Source: Haematobia irritans (taxonomy: Eukaryota > Arthropoda > Insecta > Diptera > Muscidae). From it: a stretch of DNA of 64,000 nt. Every line of letters starts with the position of its first letter. Position 1 is the stretch's first letter. Below are positions 1 to 12,049 of this stretch, one piece after another. The position numbers and the translations under genes are program-made. Location: the NCBI RefSeq assembly GCF_050003625.1, contig NC_134399.1:221024975-221088974 (forward strand). Reading direction: 5' to 3'. The notes under the pieces were generated by a model. The model saw only the letters and a program-made list of their open reading frames with translations, ran no database searches and was not told the origin of the DNA.

Positions 1-104
1 CCAGAATGTATATACTTTATGGGGTCTTAGAGCAATATTTCGATGTGTTACAAACGGAATGACAAAGTTAATATACCCCCATCCTATGGTGGAGGGTATA
101 AAAA
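1..104 (+). mobile_element. Family 1 Helentron-like element, 3' end
   Basis: This is the last part of a family 1 element cut by the window edge. It holds the 3' signature seen in the other copies (an ATATATACTTTATGGGG segment, then a hairpin at 72-100 with TATACCC and GGGTATA arms, then an A-run). The layout resembles the 3' end of Drosophila INE-1/DINE-1 from memory. The body lies outside the window. Confidence 0.7.
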
Positions 105-1358
105 GATCGATTTAAGACATATATAATCCAGTTTGACAAAATTGTCTATAGATATAAAATGTTGACAAAATCTTCTATAGAAATTACATTTTGACAAAAT
201 TTTCTATAGAAATAAAATTTTGGTATATTTTTTTGGCTCGAGTGGCATGATTATGAACCGATATATACCAATTGTTGTGTGTTTGGGGATCGGCTATATA
301 GACCGATATGGAGCAATTTTGGTATGGTTATTAGCGGCCATATACTAACACCACGTTCCAAATTTGAACCGGATCGGATGAATTTTGCTCCTCCACAAGG
401 ATCCGGAGGTCAAATCTGGAGAACGGTTTATATGGGGGCTATATATAATTATGTACCGTTATGGACCAATTCTGGCACGGTAGTTAGAGACCTTATACTA
501 ACACCATGTTCCAAAGTTCAACCGGATCGGATGAAATTTGCTTCTCTTAGAGGCTCCGCAAGCCAAATCTGGGGTCGGTTTATATGTGGGCTACATATAA
601 TTACGAACCTATGTAGACCAATTTTTGCACGGATGTTAGTGACCATATACTAACACCTCGTTCCACATTTGAACCGGATCGGATGAATTTTACTCCTCCA
701 AGAGGATCCGGAGATCAAATCTGGAGAACGGTTTATATGGGGGCTATATATAATTATGGACCGATATGCACCAGTCCTGGCACGGTTGTTAGAGACCATA
801 TACTACCACCATGTTTCAAATTTCAACCGGATCGGATGAAATTTGCTTCTCTTAGAGGCTCCGCAAGCCAAATCTGGTGATCGGTTTATATGGGGGCTAT
901 ATATAATTATGAACCGATGTGGACCAATTTTTGCATGGTTGTTAGAGACTATATACCAACATTATGTACCAAATTTCAGCCGTATCGGATGAAATATGCT
1001 TCTCTTAGAGGTTCCGTAAGCAAAATTTGAGGTTCCGTTTATATGGGGCTATACGTAAAAGTGGACCGATATGGCCCATTTGCAATACCGTCCGACCTAC
1101 ATCAATAACAACTACTTGTGCAAAGTTTCAAGTCGATAGCTTGTTTCGTTCGGAAGTTAGCGTGATTTCAACAGACGGACGGACGGACGGCAATGCTCAC
1201 ATTGACTCAGAATTTCACCACGAATATATATACCCAGAATATATATACTTTATGGTGTTTTAGAGCAATATTTCGATGTGTTACAAACGGAATGACAAAG
1301 TTATTAGAGTTTATTATACCATCCACCATCCTATGGTGGATGGTATAATAAACTCTAA
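105..1358 (+). mobile_element. Family 1 Helentron-like element, 5'-truncated
   Basis: A short run of the 29-bp minisatellite at 140-232 is followed by degenerate copies of the 153-bp family 1 repeat (about 260-1,050), a GACG microsatellite near 1,170-1,190 and the 3' hairpin region. The palindromic 5' end seen in the full copies is missing. The ORFs across 279-1,263 are only the 153-bp repeat (51 codons per unit) read in an open frame, with MGAI/GPIW-like motifs in each unit. Confidence 0.7.
1304..1358. repeat. Perfect 26-bp-arm hairpin at the 3' end of a family 1 copy
   Basis: Arms 1,304-1,329 and 1,333-1,358 are perfectly complementary around a 3-base loop. Sibling copies have only a short imperfect hairpin here, so this terminus has been extended into a perfect palindrome. 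Confidence 0.9.
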
Positions 1359-2129
1359 TTACCCATCTAATTGTAGGTATAGGCTAAAATGTTGATTAAT
1401 ATTTATTTAATAATTAATAAACTATTAAATTATTATAGTGGCAGTCGTGGTAATGATACATTTAAGACACATTTTTGTTTTTAAGTTTAATTTTTCGTAC
1501 TTGGTTATAGGAAACAAATTTTAATTCATTGGTTTTTTCAGGTGCTATCAAAGTCGTTTAAAAATGTGTTAGCGACAACTTAATTTTTCAAATTCAGAAT
1601 TGACTTTAAGTAGAAGTTATTCTAAGTTTCAAGTAAAAACGTCTTTAAACTATATTTAAAAAAAAAAAAAAAAACAAAAACGTCTCATATTTTTAAATAC
1701 TTTTTTGCTTTGTAGTCATGATAACAAAGTCAACAAATTTAAAGGCGATTTCATAAATTTTGAAGAATTTGTATGAATGATTAAAGTCAAATTGACCTTA
1801 GTCAAGCTAAATTTTCTTTCATGTAAAGATACCCAGTTTTAAGACGAATCACTTAATTATAATGACAAAGTGACTTCATTGAAAATGTCATTGACTTCTT
1901 TGGACAAGGAAAGAAATCAAAGATATGTGTCTTCTATGCTAAGCAAAATTCGCATTCGTATTTTAAGGACATTTAATCTTTGGCCTGGCGACATCATTTT
2001 TTTTGGACTGTAGAAACAACAACTGTTTTGTGGGCACTAAACTTGTTAAGGGTCAAAATAACTATCTAGTATCTATGTCTACACTTTGGGCAAATGAAAC
2101 ATCTGTTGTCAAATCCAAATACTAATTTG
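1359..2129. other. Non-coding AT-rich stretch
   Basis: No supportable gene. The sequence is AT-rich with an A-run near 1,660. It resembles 4,313-5,035 in wording (paired TTGACTT/AAAGTCA phrases), so it is probably old repeat sequence. Confidence 0.5.
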
Positions 2130-2500
2130 CGATCACAATATTGATGCCAAGTTTAAAACAGGTAGCTTATTTCGGTCATATGTAAGTGTTTTTTCTACGG
2201 ACGGACGGACACCGCTAGATCAACACGGAATTTCACCACAACCAAGAATATACAGTGAAACCTCTCCGAACTGGACACCCTCTAACACATAAATTTTGTC
2301 CACGCTTTGGAGGTTTCCAATTGTGAGGATTCATTTAAGTGTGTTACTATTATAGCAAACGTCCACTTTAGGGAGGTGTCTGATTTTCAGAGTTTCCAAG
2401 TTATATGTATATACCTCATGACCAATATTTCGATGCGTTACAAATGGAAAGACAAATTTAGTATACCTCCTATTCTATGATGGAAGCTATAAAACAACAG
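2130..2500 (+). repeat. Degenerate Helentron-like 3' end
   Basis: Recognisable pieces are the GGACGGACGGAC microsatellite at 2,200-2,212, the 'aatttcaccac...aagaatata' stretch, and the 'caatatttcgatg..ttacaaa' stretch before a decayed hairpin near 2,462-2,492. It is interrupted by a small element at 2,253-2,401. Confidence 0.55.
2253..2401. mobile_element. Pogo/Tigger-like MITE
   Basis: About 149 bp with imperfect terminal inverted repeats. The left end reads CAGTGAAACCTCTCC; the reverse complement of the right end carries similar GAAAC and GGACACC/AGACACC blocks. TA flanks both sides. It splits the degenerate 3' end around it. The pogo-like assignment rests only on the CAGTG start and TA target. 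Confidence 0.5.
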
Positions 2501-3108
2501 CAATTGAGAATTTTACTTAAACAAATCCGATTATCGAATTACAATTTCTGGTTTAATTAAAAAAAAAAAAAAACCTTCCAAAGATATCAATGTTTTATTT
2601 ATTCCTTTTGTTTTGTAATTCGCTTGCGGCCCTCAAAGTTTCTAAAACATCTTCATTACCCTCCAGTTCTCTTACCTCTACCTCAACCACCACCTCTTAC
2701 ATTAATCCTATTGAAGAAGCGTCTTCCTTTCGAATAATCTGCCAGATAATAGTAAAGTTTTTGCTGTTGTCTGTGGGCTCGATGGCAACAACGTCATAGA
2801 AGAAGCTCTTAATTAAATTCGTAAACGATGAAGAAGTTACTTAGGAACAATTTAAAATATTTCTTCCTTTAAATCCCACCACGGCATAATGGTTTATTAA
2901 TGTCGTTCTCATACTGTAGGTGGCAAGTGTCTAAGAACAAAAGCTATAGAATGGCAGATAAGTCGGAATGAGCTGAAATACCCTACACATTGGAAGTGAA
3001 ATAATTTTTAGTTCTTAATTGAAATTGCTTCAATGCCAATTATCAGAATAAAACTAAAACGTAATGTTTAATTTATTTTTATTACAAAATTGCTTTAATT
3101 GTTGAATA
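2501..3108. other. No gene seen
   Basis: AT-rich. One 69-codon open frame at 2,590-2,799 is Ser/Thr-rich low-complexity sequence with no recognisable domain, and is not called as a gene. Confidence 0.4.
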
Positions 3109-4312
3109 TTTATACCCTTCACCACTACTGTGGTACAGGGTATAATAAGTTTGTGCATTTGTATGTAACGACAAGAAGGAGTAATCATAGACCAACCTTT
3201 TAGTATACGGATCGGCTTAGAATTAAATTCTGAGTCGATTTAGCGATGTCCGTCTGTCTGTCTGTCCGTCTGTCTGTCTGTCTGTTGATGTATTTTTGTG
3301 TGCAAAGTACAGCTCGCAGTTTTAGTCCGATTGTCCTAAAATTTGGTATAGGGTCCTGTTTCGGCTCAAAGACGATCCCTATTGATTTTGGAAAAAATCA
3401 GTTCAGATTTAGATATAGCTGCCATATATATTTTTCACCGATCTGGTCATAATTGGCGTGTATATCAACCGATCTTCCTCAAATTCCGTACATCCGAATA
3501 TTTTATGAGTCTCGAAAAACTTGCAAAATATCAGCAAAATCGGTTCAGATTTAGATATAGCTCCCATATATAGCTTTCGCCCGATTTACACTCATTTGCC
3601 CACAGAGGCCAATTTTTTGCTCCGATTTAGTTGAAATTTTGCATAGGGAGTAGAATTAGCGTTGTTACTATGCGTGCCAAATTTGCTTGAAATCGGTTCA
3701 GATTTGGATATATCTCCCATATAAAGCTTTCGCCCGATTTACACTCATATGACCACAGAGGCCAATTTTTAACTCCGATTTAGTTGAAATTTTGCACAGG
3801 GAGTAGAATTAGCATTGTAGCTATGCGTGCCAAATTTGGTTGAAATCGGTTTAGATTTAGATATAGCTCCCATATATATGTTTTTCTGATTTCGTCAAAA
3901 TACCAACATTTTCCTTGTAAAATCGCCACTGCTTAGTCGAAAAGTTGTAAAAATGACTCTAATTTTCCTAAACTTCTAATACATATATATCGAGCGATAA
4001 ATCATAAATAATCTTTTTCGAAGTTTCCTTAAAATTGCTTCAGATTTAAACGTTTCCCATATTTTTTTTACTAACATTGTGTTCCACCCTAGTGCATTAG
4101 CCGACTTAGATTTTGTGTCTATAGATTGTGTAGAAGTCTATCCAATTCTTCCAGATCGAGTGATATTTAAATGTATGTATTTGGGACAAACCTTTATATA
4201 TAGCCCCCAACACATTTGACGGATGTGATATGGTATCGAAAATTTAGATCTACAAAGTGGTGCAGGGTATAATATAGTCGGCCCCGCCCGACTTTAGACT
4301 TTCCTTACTGGT
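3109..4312 (-). mobile_element. Family 2 Helentron-like element
   Basis: Reads on the minus strand. The 3' hairpin is at 3,111-3,144 (TATACCC...GGGTATA), a TCTG/TCCG microsatellite at about 3,247-3,285, 153-bp-type units at 3,400-3,880 each with the core CGGTTCAGATTTAGATATAG, and the 5' end at 4,270-4,312 with the palindromic GTCGGCCCCGCCCGAC block. No coding capacity is seen, so it is non-autonomous. Confidence 0.75.
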
Positions 4313-5177
4313 TTTCAAATGCAAATTAAGACTATGAATGCAAAACATATTGTTTAATTTTTTGGGCAATGTCTCTGAGCTGAGTTTATATTTGGCAAAA
4401 AATGACCTTAAATCCTAAGCTGAAGTAATATGAGTCATATTTTCCTATTTTCCTATTTTCAATTTGAATATTGATTCTTAGTCAAAAAAAGTGGAGAATT
4501 TAAGTAACTAAATATTTAAAACACAACTCTCTTTAAAATTTGTGTTTTGTGTATTTGATTTTACAAAAGAAGGTTTAATATATTCGTCTTTTTCTTCATA
4601 TGCTAGCAATGTCCTTTAAAAACATGCTAATGACAACTTAAATTTCCCTAAAACAGACTCGAGTTCAAGTAAAAAATGTGCTATATTTCAAGTAAAAATG
4701 TTTTTAAACAAAATTATTTAAAAACATCTTCTATATTTGAAATTTTTTTGCTTTGCAGTCAATATAAAAAGGCAACAAACTGAAAGACGTTTTAATTAGT
4801 GTTAAAAATTTTGAGTCCAATAAAATTTTCTTTTGTGTAAAAATACCCAGTTTTAAATCGAATCACTTAACTAAATAGACAAAAAGACTTCACTAAAAAG
4901 TTAATCGGCTTTTGGACCAGGAAAAAACTTTGAATCAGATAAAAACGTCTTCTATGCTAAGCTAAATGCGCATTCGTAATTTAAAGGCATGAAATCTTTG
5001 GCCTCAGAAAAATATTTTTTTCAGTCATCAACCACACAGCAAAACAAAAATGGAAGTTGTTCTAAAGACAAAACTTTAAAAACACTTCCAAAAATGTCCT
5101 ACCAAAGATGTTCTTTATTTTAACTACACAGGAAGTTATTTTCATTCAAATTTTATAACTCGCTTTTTTCATATTTT
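4313..5177. other. Non-coding, contains a dispersed-repeat fragment
   Basis: No gene. Positions about 5,035-5,175 repeat a sequence also present at 31,860-31,985 (shared ATGTTCTTTATTTTAACTAC stretch), marking a dispersed element fragment directly next to the family 3 element. Confidence 0.55.
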
Positions 5178-5327
5178 TATACCCACCACCATAGAATGGT
5201 GACGGGGGTATAATAAGTTTGTCATTCCGTTTGTAACGCATCGAAATATCGATTTCCGACTATATAAAGTATATATATTCTTGATCAGGGAGAAATTCTA
5301 AGACGATATAACGATGTCCGTCTGTCC

Positions 5328-5365
<38 letters not shown>

Positions 5366-6918
5366 TGTAATCACGCTACAGTCTTCAATAATGAAGCAAT
5401 CGTGCTGAAATTTTGCACAAGCTCGTCTTTTGTCTGCAGGCAGGTCAAGTTCGAAGATGGGCTATATCGGTCCAGGTTTTGATATAGTCCCCATATAAAC
5501 CGACCTCCCGATTTGGGGTCTTGGGCTTATAGAAATCGTAGTTTTTATCCAATTTACTTGAAATTGGAAATCTAGAGGTATTGTAGGACCACAAATACGT
5601 GTGCCAAAAATTGTGAGTATCGGTCCATATTTTGGTATAGCCCCCATATAGACCGATCTCCCGATTTTACTTCTTGGGCTTATAGAAAACGCAGTTTTTA
5701 TTCAATTTACCTGAAATTGGAAATCTAGAGGTATTGTAGGACCACAAATACGTGTGCCAAAAATTGTGAGTATCGGTCCATATTTTGGTATAGCCCCCAT
5801 ATAGACCGATCTCCCGATTTTACTTCTTGGGCTTATAGAAACCGCAGTTTTTATTCAATTTATCTGAAATTGGAAATCTAGAGGAATTGTAGGACCACAA
5901 ATATGTGTGCCAAAAATTGTGAGTATCGGTCCATATTTTGGTATAGCCCCCATATAGACCGATCTCCCGATTTTACTTCTTGGGTTTATAGAAACCGCAG
6001 TTTTTATTCAATTTACCTGAAATTGGAAATCTAGAGGTATTGTAGGACCACAAATACGTGTGCCAAAAATTGTGAGTATCGGTCCATATTTTGGTATAGC
6101 CCCCATATAGATCGATCTCCCGATTTGGGGTCTTGGGCTTATAGAAACCGTAGTTTTTATCCAATTTGTCTGAAATTGGAAATCTAGAGGTATTTTAGGA
6201 CCATAAAGAGGTGTGCCGAAAATGGTGAGTATCGGTCCATATTTTGGTATAGCCCCCATATAGACCAATTTCCCAATTTTACTTCTTGGGCTTCTAGAAT
6301 CCGAAGTTTTTATTCTATTTGCCTGAAATTGGAAATCTAGAGGTATTTTCGGGTCACAAAGAGGTGTGCCGAAAATGGTGAGTATCGGTCCATATTTTAG
6401 TATAGCCCCCATAAGAACGATCTCCCGATTTAACTCCTTGGGTTTCTAGAAACCGTAGTTTTTATCTGATATGCCTAAAATTGTAAATATTCTGGTATTT
6501 TAGGCTCACAAAAACGTGTATCGGATTAAGTTTTTGTCGGTCCATTTGGTAATGCCTCCATATAGACCGACTTCACCTCTTGAGGGTGTAGAAGGCGCAC
6601 TGATCATGAAAATTGCTTGAAACTCAATGTAAAATTTCCAGATTTTACTTCTACAGATTTAAGATTTCAAATCAAGACGTTATTTTATAATTTTCTTGCA
6701 CACTTACAAGAGATGTTAATGATTCCTCTAAACCTCAAACAAAAATGGTTCTTATAAATCCAGAATCTGATATAGTCCTCATAGGTGAAATCTTTAAATT
6801 TATCTTCGGGTAGTGTCCTCAAGCCCTCCTGAAATTTCAAAGGAAACCCTAATATTTGGTTCATGGTGGTGGGTATTTAAGATTCGGCCCGGCCGAACTT
6901 ACTGCTGTATATACTTGT
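5178..6918 (-). mobile_element. Family 3 Helentron-like element, full layout
   Basis: On the minus strand: 5' palindromic end at about 6,860-6,918, decayed unique part to about 6,490, six or more 153-bp units (the TAGCCCCCAT block recurs at 5,638, 5,791, 5,944 and 6,097, exactly 153 apart), a TCTG microsatellite at about 5,317-5,365 and the 3' hairpin at 5,178-5,212. The reverse-strand ORFs at 5,462-6,412 are the repeat read through, not a gene. Confidence 0.8.
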
Positions 6919-6940
6919 TAATGGGTAACTTTGACTTTTT

Positions 6941-7541
6941 AATACCCACCACCATAGAATGGGACGAGGCTATAATAAGTTTGTCATTCCGAAATATCGA
7001 TTTCTGACTATATAACGTATATATATTCTTGATCAGGGAGAAATTCTAAAACGATATAACAATGTCCGTCCGTCTGTTGTAATCACGCTACAGTCTTCAA
7101 TATTGGCGCTATCGTCCTGAAATTTGGCACAGATTCGTTGTTTGTTTGCAGGCACGTCAAGTTCGAAGATGGGCTATATGGATTCAGGTTTTGATATAGT
7201 CCCCATATAAACCGACCTCCCGATTTGGGGTCTTGCGCTTATAGAAACCACAGTTTTTCTCCAATTTGCCTGAAATTGGAAATCTAGAGGTATTTTAGGA
7301 TCATAAAACATTTGCGAAAATGGTAAATATCGGTCCATGTTTTGGAATAGCCCCCATATAGACCGATCTCTCGCTTTTACTTATTGAGCTTCTAGAATCC
7401 GTAGTTTTTATCCAATTTGCCGGAAATTCGAAATCTATGGGTATTTTAGGACCACAAGTAGGGGTGCCAAAAGTGTCATGTATGTTATTGGTTCATGTTT
7501 TGGTGTATAGTTTATGTGAGCCTGAAATATCAGGTTGCCAC
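6941..7541 (-). mobile_element. Family 3 element, 3' half (split by a hAT insertion)
   Basis: It begins with the 3' hairpin at 6,941-6,974 and runs through family 3 units to the GTTGCCAC duplication at 7,534-7,541. Its 5' half continues at 13,559-14,044. The two parts join in register if the 6-kb insertion and one duplicate of the 8-bp target are removed. Confidence 0.7.
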
Positions 7542-7621
7542 AAGGGCTGTGGAATCGGAGTCGTAATTTTGCTTGACTTCGATTCCGGCGAATCTAATTT
7601 TTTTAAAACACTTCACATTTT

Positions 7622-9298
7622 TATACGCTGCGCCACACTGTGGAACAGGGTCTTATAAGATAGTGCATATGTTTGTAACACCTAGAAAGAGACGAGATAG
7701 AAACATGGTGTCTTTGGCAATAATGCTCAGGTTGGGTCCCTGAGTCGATATAACCATGTCCGTCTGTCCGTCCGTCCGTCTGTCTGTGAACACATTTTTG
7801 TGATCAAAGTCTAGGTCGCAATTTAAGTCCAATCGCCTTCAAATTTGGCACATAATCCTAATTTGGGTCAGAATAGAACCCTATTGATTTTGGAAGAAAT
7901 CGGTTCAGATTTAGATATAGCTCCCATATATATCTTTCGCCCGATATGCACTAATATGGACCCAGCAGCCAGAGTTTTATACCGATTTGCTTGAAATTTT
8001 ATACTAACATAACACTTAGTCGTATAGTCAAGTGTACAAAATTTGATTGAAATCGGTTCAGATTTAGATATAGCTCCCATATATATCTTTCGCCCGATAT
8101 GGACTTATATGGCCCCAGAAGCCAGATTTTTGGACGAATTTGGTTGCAATGATGCACTAGGAGCACAATTAGTAGTGTAGTCAAGTGTACAAAATTTGAT
8201 TGAAATCGGTTCAGATTTAGATATAGCTCCCATATATATCTTTCGCCCGATATGGACTAATATGGTTCTGAAAGCCAGAGTTTTGGCCCAATTTGGTTGA
8301 AATTTTACACAGGGAGTAGATTTAGCATTGTAGCTATACGTTTCAAATTTGATTGAAATCGGTTCAGATTTATATATAGCTCCCATATATAGCTTTCGCC
8401 CGATTTACACTCATATGACCACAGAGGCCAATTTTTTACTCCGATTTAGTTGAAATTTTGCACAGGCAGTAGAATTGTAGCTATGCGTGCACAATTTGGT
8501 TGAAATCGGTTCAGATTTAGATATAGCTCCCATATATATGTTTTTCTGATTTCGACAAAAATTTTCAAAATACCAATTTGGCAAAATTTAAAATTTTGAC
8601 AAAATTTGCTACAGAAAGAAAATTTTGACAAAATTTTCTTTACAAATCGGTTCAGATTTATATATAGCTCCCATATATAATTTTCGCCCGATTTACACTC
8701 ATATGACCACAGAGGCCAATTTTTTTACTCCGATTCAGTTGAAATTTTGCACAGGGAGTAGAATTTGCATTGTAGCTTTGCGCGCCCAATTTGGTTGAAA
8801 TCGGTTCAGATTTAGATATAGCTCCCATATATATGTTTTTCTGATTTCGACAAAAATGGTCAAAATTCCAACATTTTCCCTTTTAAAATCGCCTCTGTTT
8901 AGTCGAAAACTTGTAAAAAGGACTGTAATTTTTCTTATCATCAAATACATATATATCGAGCGATAATCATAAAAAAACTTTTGCGAAGTTTCCTTAAAAT
9001 TGATTAAGATTTAATTGTTTCCCTTATTTATACCCTGCGCCACACTGTGGAACATGGTATAACATTTACTAACCTAGTGCATTAGCCGACTTAAATTTTG
9101 AGTCTATAGATTTTGCAGAAGTCTATCAAATTCTGTCCAGATCGAGAGATATTAAAATGTATGTATTTGGGGCAAACATTTATATATATCCCCCAACACA
9201 TTTGACGGATTTGATATGGTATCGAAAATTTAGATCTACAAAGTGGTGCAGGGTATAATATAGTCGGCCCCGCCCGACTTTAGACTTTCCCTACTTGT
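7622..9298 (-). mobile_element. Family 2 Helentron-like element
   Basis: Minus strand: 3' hairpin at 7,622-7,655, TCCG/TCTG microsatellite at about 7,758-7,785, 153-bp units (core CGGTTCAGATTT at 8,054, 8,207, 8,360 and 8,507) and the GTCGGCCCCGCCCGAC 5' palindrome at about 9,262-9,278. A second copy of the 3' hairpin lies inside it at about 9,029-9,061, so part of another copy was captured. The ORFs at 7,868-8,950 are repeat read-through. Confidence 0.75.
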
Positions 9299-9420
9299 TG
9301 TAACTAAAAACGTTTTTATGTAAATTAGATTTCATTGTGTTATTCATTCGATCAATGACTGTAAATGAAACGTAACTTACAATTATGGAGATTATTTTAT
9401 GTTTCCTAGAATATTAAAAT

Positions 9421-9466
9421 AGATGGGAATTAGACAGATCGATTCCCATCTGTCTAATTCCCATCT
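9421..9466. repeat. Hairpin with 19-bp perfect arms
   Basis: Arms 9,421-9,439 and 9,448-9,466 are perfectly complementary with an 8-base loop. No element boundary could be tied to it. Confidence 0.85.
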
Positions 9467-9578
9467 AGTCCAAATTAATACCCACCACCATAAAAATGTA
9501 TTTGAATTATTTCGAACTATCGATTTTATTTTATTTTTGTTTTTTTTTTATACCCTAACCCACATAGTGGTCAGGGTA

Positions 9579-9923
9579 GGTTAGGTTAGGTTAGGTGGCA
9601 GCCCGATGTATCAGGCTCACTTAGACTATTCAGTCCATTGTGATACCACATTGGTGAACTTCTCACTTATCACTGAGTGCTGCCCGATTCCACGTTAAGC
9701 TCAATGACAAGGGACCTCCTTTTTATAGCCGAGTCCGAACGGCGTTCCACATTCCAGTGAAACCACTTAGAGAAGCTTTGAAACCCTCAGAAATGTCACC
9801 AGCATTACTGAGGTGGGATAATCGACCGCTGAAAAACTTTTTGGTGTTTGGTCGTAGCAGGAATCGAACCCACGACCTTGTGTATGCAAGGCGGGCATGC
9901 TAACCATTGCACCACGGTGGCTG
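9579..9923 (-). mobile_element. tRNA-derived SINE, complete with 14-bp target duplication
   Basis: On the minus strand the head is tRNA-like: a pol III A box complementary to 9,899-9,914 and a B box complementary to 9,860-9,870 (GGTTCGATTCC). A non-tRNA body and a tail of CCTAA-type repeats follow (seen as GGTTAGGTTAGG at 9,579-9,595). TAGTGGTCAGGGTA is duplicated at 9,565-9,578 and 9,924-9,937. This marks a LINE-mobilised insertion. A 5'-truncated relative lies at 45,482-45,566. Confidence 0.88.
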
Positions 9924-11094
9924 TAGTGGTCAGGGTATAATAAGTTTGATCGGCCAAAAAATGTGCCTACCAGAAATATTGATTTTAGACCCCATAAAAT
10001 ATTTACCGATCGACTCAGAATCACCTCCTGAGTCGATCTAGCGATTGGTGTCCGTCCGTCCGTCCGTCTGTCCATGTATTTCTTGTTCACAGGATTCCGG
10101 TCGCAATTATTAACCGATTTTGATGAAATTTGGTACAGGGAGATTTTTGGGCACAAGGACGAATGCTATTGAATTTGGAAGGAATCGTATCAAATTTAGA
10201 TATAGCTCCCATATATATGTATCGCCCGATTTCGACAAATGGGGTCACGTTGCGCGTTTTTTCAAACGGATCGTCACCAAATTGGGCAAAAGGTAATATT
10301 TTCCATTGCCCCTCAAGTCTGCAAAATTTCATCCAAATCGGTTCAGATTTAGATATAGCTCTCATATATATGTATCGCCCGATTTTCCCAAATTTGGCCA
10401 CAAACCCTTTATTTATCAACCGATCTTACTCAAAGTTGGCTAAATATAATCTTCTATAGCATTAACTATATGTGCAAAAAATCATCGAAATCGGTTCAGA
10501 TTTAGATATAGCTCCCATATATATGTATAGCCCGATTTTCCCAAATTTGGCCATAGAACTCTTATTTATTCACCGATCTTACTAAAAGTTGGCTAGATCC
10601 AGTCCTCTATAGTACTAACTATATGTGCAAAATTTCATCGAAATCGGTTCAGATGTAGATATAGCTCCCATATATGTATCACCCGATTTTGAAAAATTCG
10701 ACCTTAATAACCCTATGTTTGACCATACAGGCCTCAATTCTTAACTGCTCGTACTCAAATCTTGCACAAGGTAACTTTTTGTGGTATTAATCAAACCCGC
10801 AAAATATTATGCAAATTGGTTCAGATTTAGATATAGCTTCCATATATATGCATCGCTCGATTTTCCCAAATTTGGCCATAGTACTCTTATTTATTAACCA
10901 ATGTTACTCAAATTTCAAATTTTGATGTACTAGCCGATCGTACTTATACGTACTTGTAGCTCTTACATAAGAATATTGCTAGATTTTTACAAATTTGTAT
11001 TTATTACCCACACTAATTTAGCGATTTTCTCTTTTTTAATAATGGGCTCAATATTAGTGGCATACTACCTCCGTAGGTGCAATATCAACACACC

Positions 11095-11792
11095 CAGTGT
11101 TGCTAGAAGTAGGGGAAATTCCCTATATGTAGGGTTTTTCTAATATTTAGCGTCTTGTAGGGACGTAGGGCCACAATGTAGGACATTTTCACTCAACACA
11201 ATTTGTAATAATTTTTACATTTTGGTGGCTCTAGAGGAGGAAATTAGAAGCCGGCAAGGCTTGATCTTTAACAATGTGTGGTAAACTTTATTCCTGTAGA
11301 AAATTTTGTCAGCATTTTATTTCTATAGAACATTTTGTCAAAATTGTATTTCTATAGGAATTTTTTCAGAATATTATTTCTATAAACAATTTTCTCAAAA
11401 TTTTATTTCTGTGGAATTTTTTCTCAAAATTTTATTTCTATAGAATTTATTGTCAAAATTTTATTTCTATAGAAAAATTTCTCACAAAAATTTGTTTATA
11501 GAAACTTTTTCCAAAATTTTATTTTATAGAGATTTAACAAAAAAGATTACTAATTGGGGTAGAATTCCACCAACTGTGGTAACCGTGGTGGTAATACAAA
11601 TTTATATTCTAAGTTATATACGTTGCATATTCATGTTTTAAGATAATAAAGTACTTAGAACCATTTTTGTTTTTTACAATTTTTTAAATTTAACGAAAAA
11701 TATAGTAGGGAAAATTGTTTGGGAATGTATGGAAAAGTAGGGAACTTTTTTGTCCTTGTAGGGTAAACCGAACATTTTCCGTGGCAACATTG
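11095..11792. mobile_element. Nested TIR element carrying a minisatellite
   Basis: The left end reads CAGTGTTGCTA and the right end TGGCAACATTG (reverse complement CAATGTTGCCA), so the ends are inverted repeats. Between them lies a 29-bp minisatellite run at about 11,280-11,530 with GTAGGG-rich flanks. No target duplication could be confirmed. The wider minisatellite family shows the same type of GTTGCCAC-like ends (25,180, 44,510). Confidence 0.5.
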
Positions 11793-12049
11793 ACTATGAG
11801 CTGTAGTCAGATTGACACAAAGCACCCATAGGCATGTACCCCTTAATTTTCTTAAATATGCAACTGCGGTTTATCTCCCAGACCTATATGTTACCCCACA
11901 GATGCTTATGATTACTAATTCTGTAATGGTGGTTTAGGGTATGATGTAGTCGGCCCCGCCCGACTTTCTACTTTACTTACTTGTTTTTTTTTTTATTTTA
12001 TTTTAGCTATTTATACACGTAGCTTGTTATGTAGCTCTATATTTTAATT

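Larger units (their letters stand above)
9549..11983 (-). mobile_element. Family 2 Helentron-like element with a SINE in its 3' hairpin
   Basis: The 3' hairpin begins at 9,549 and resumes after the SINE at 9,924-9,940. TCCG microsatellite at about 10,050-10,072. Units with the core GGTTCAGATTTAGATATAG follow to about 10,920. The 5' palindromic end is at about 11,948-11,983. A further element is nested at 11,095-11,792. Non-coding; the ORFs at 10,087-10,459 are repeat read-through. Confidence 0.7.

Noticed and set aside
279..1263. Open frames of 65-124 codons read as proteins
   Set aside because: They are the 153-bp repeat read in frame; the same peptide pattern recurs per unit and on both strands elsewhere.
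2590..2799. 69-codon ORF with Ser/Thr run
   Set aside because: Low complexity and no recognisable domain or context.
5462..8950. Reverse-strand ORFs with MGAI-type starts
   Set aside because: Family 2 and 3 repeat units, not genes; units vary by indels that break the frame freely.
9576..9596. Telomere-like GGTTAGG repeats
   Set aside because: They form the tail of the SINE and are only three units long; Diptera lack such telomeres.
9840..9923. tRNA gene
   Set aside because: The A and B boxes belong to a SINE head: a body, CCTAA-type tail and 14-bp target duplication follow.
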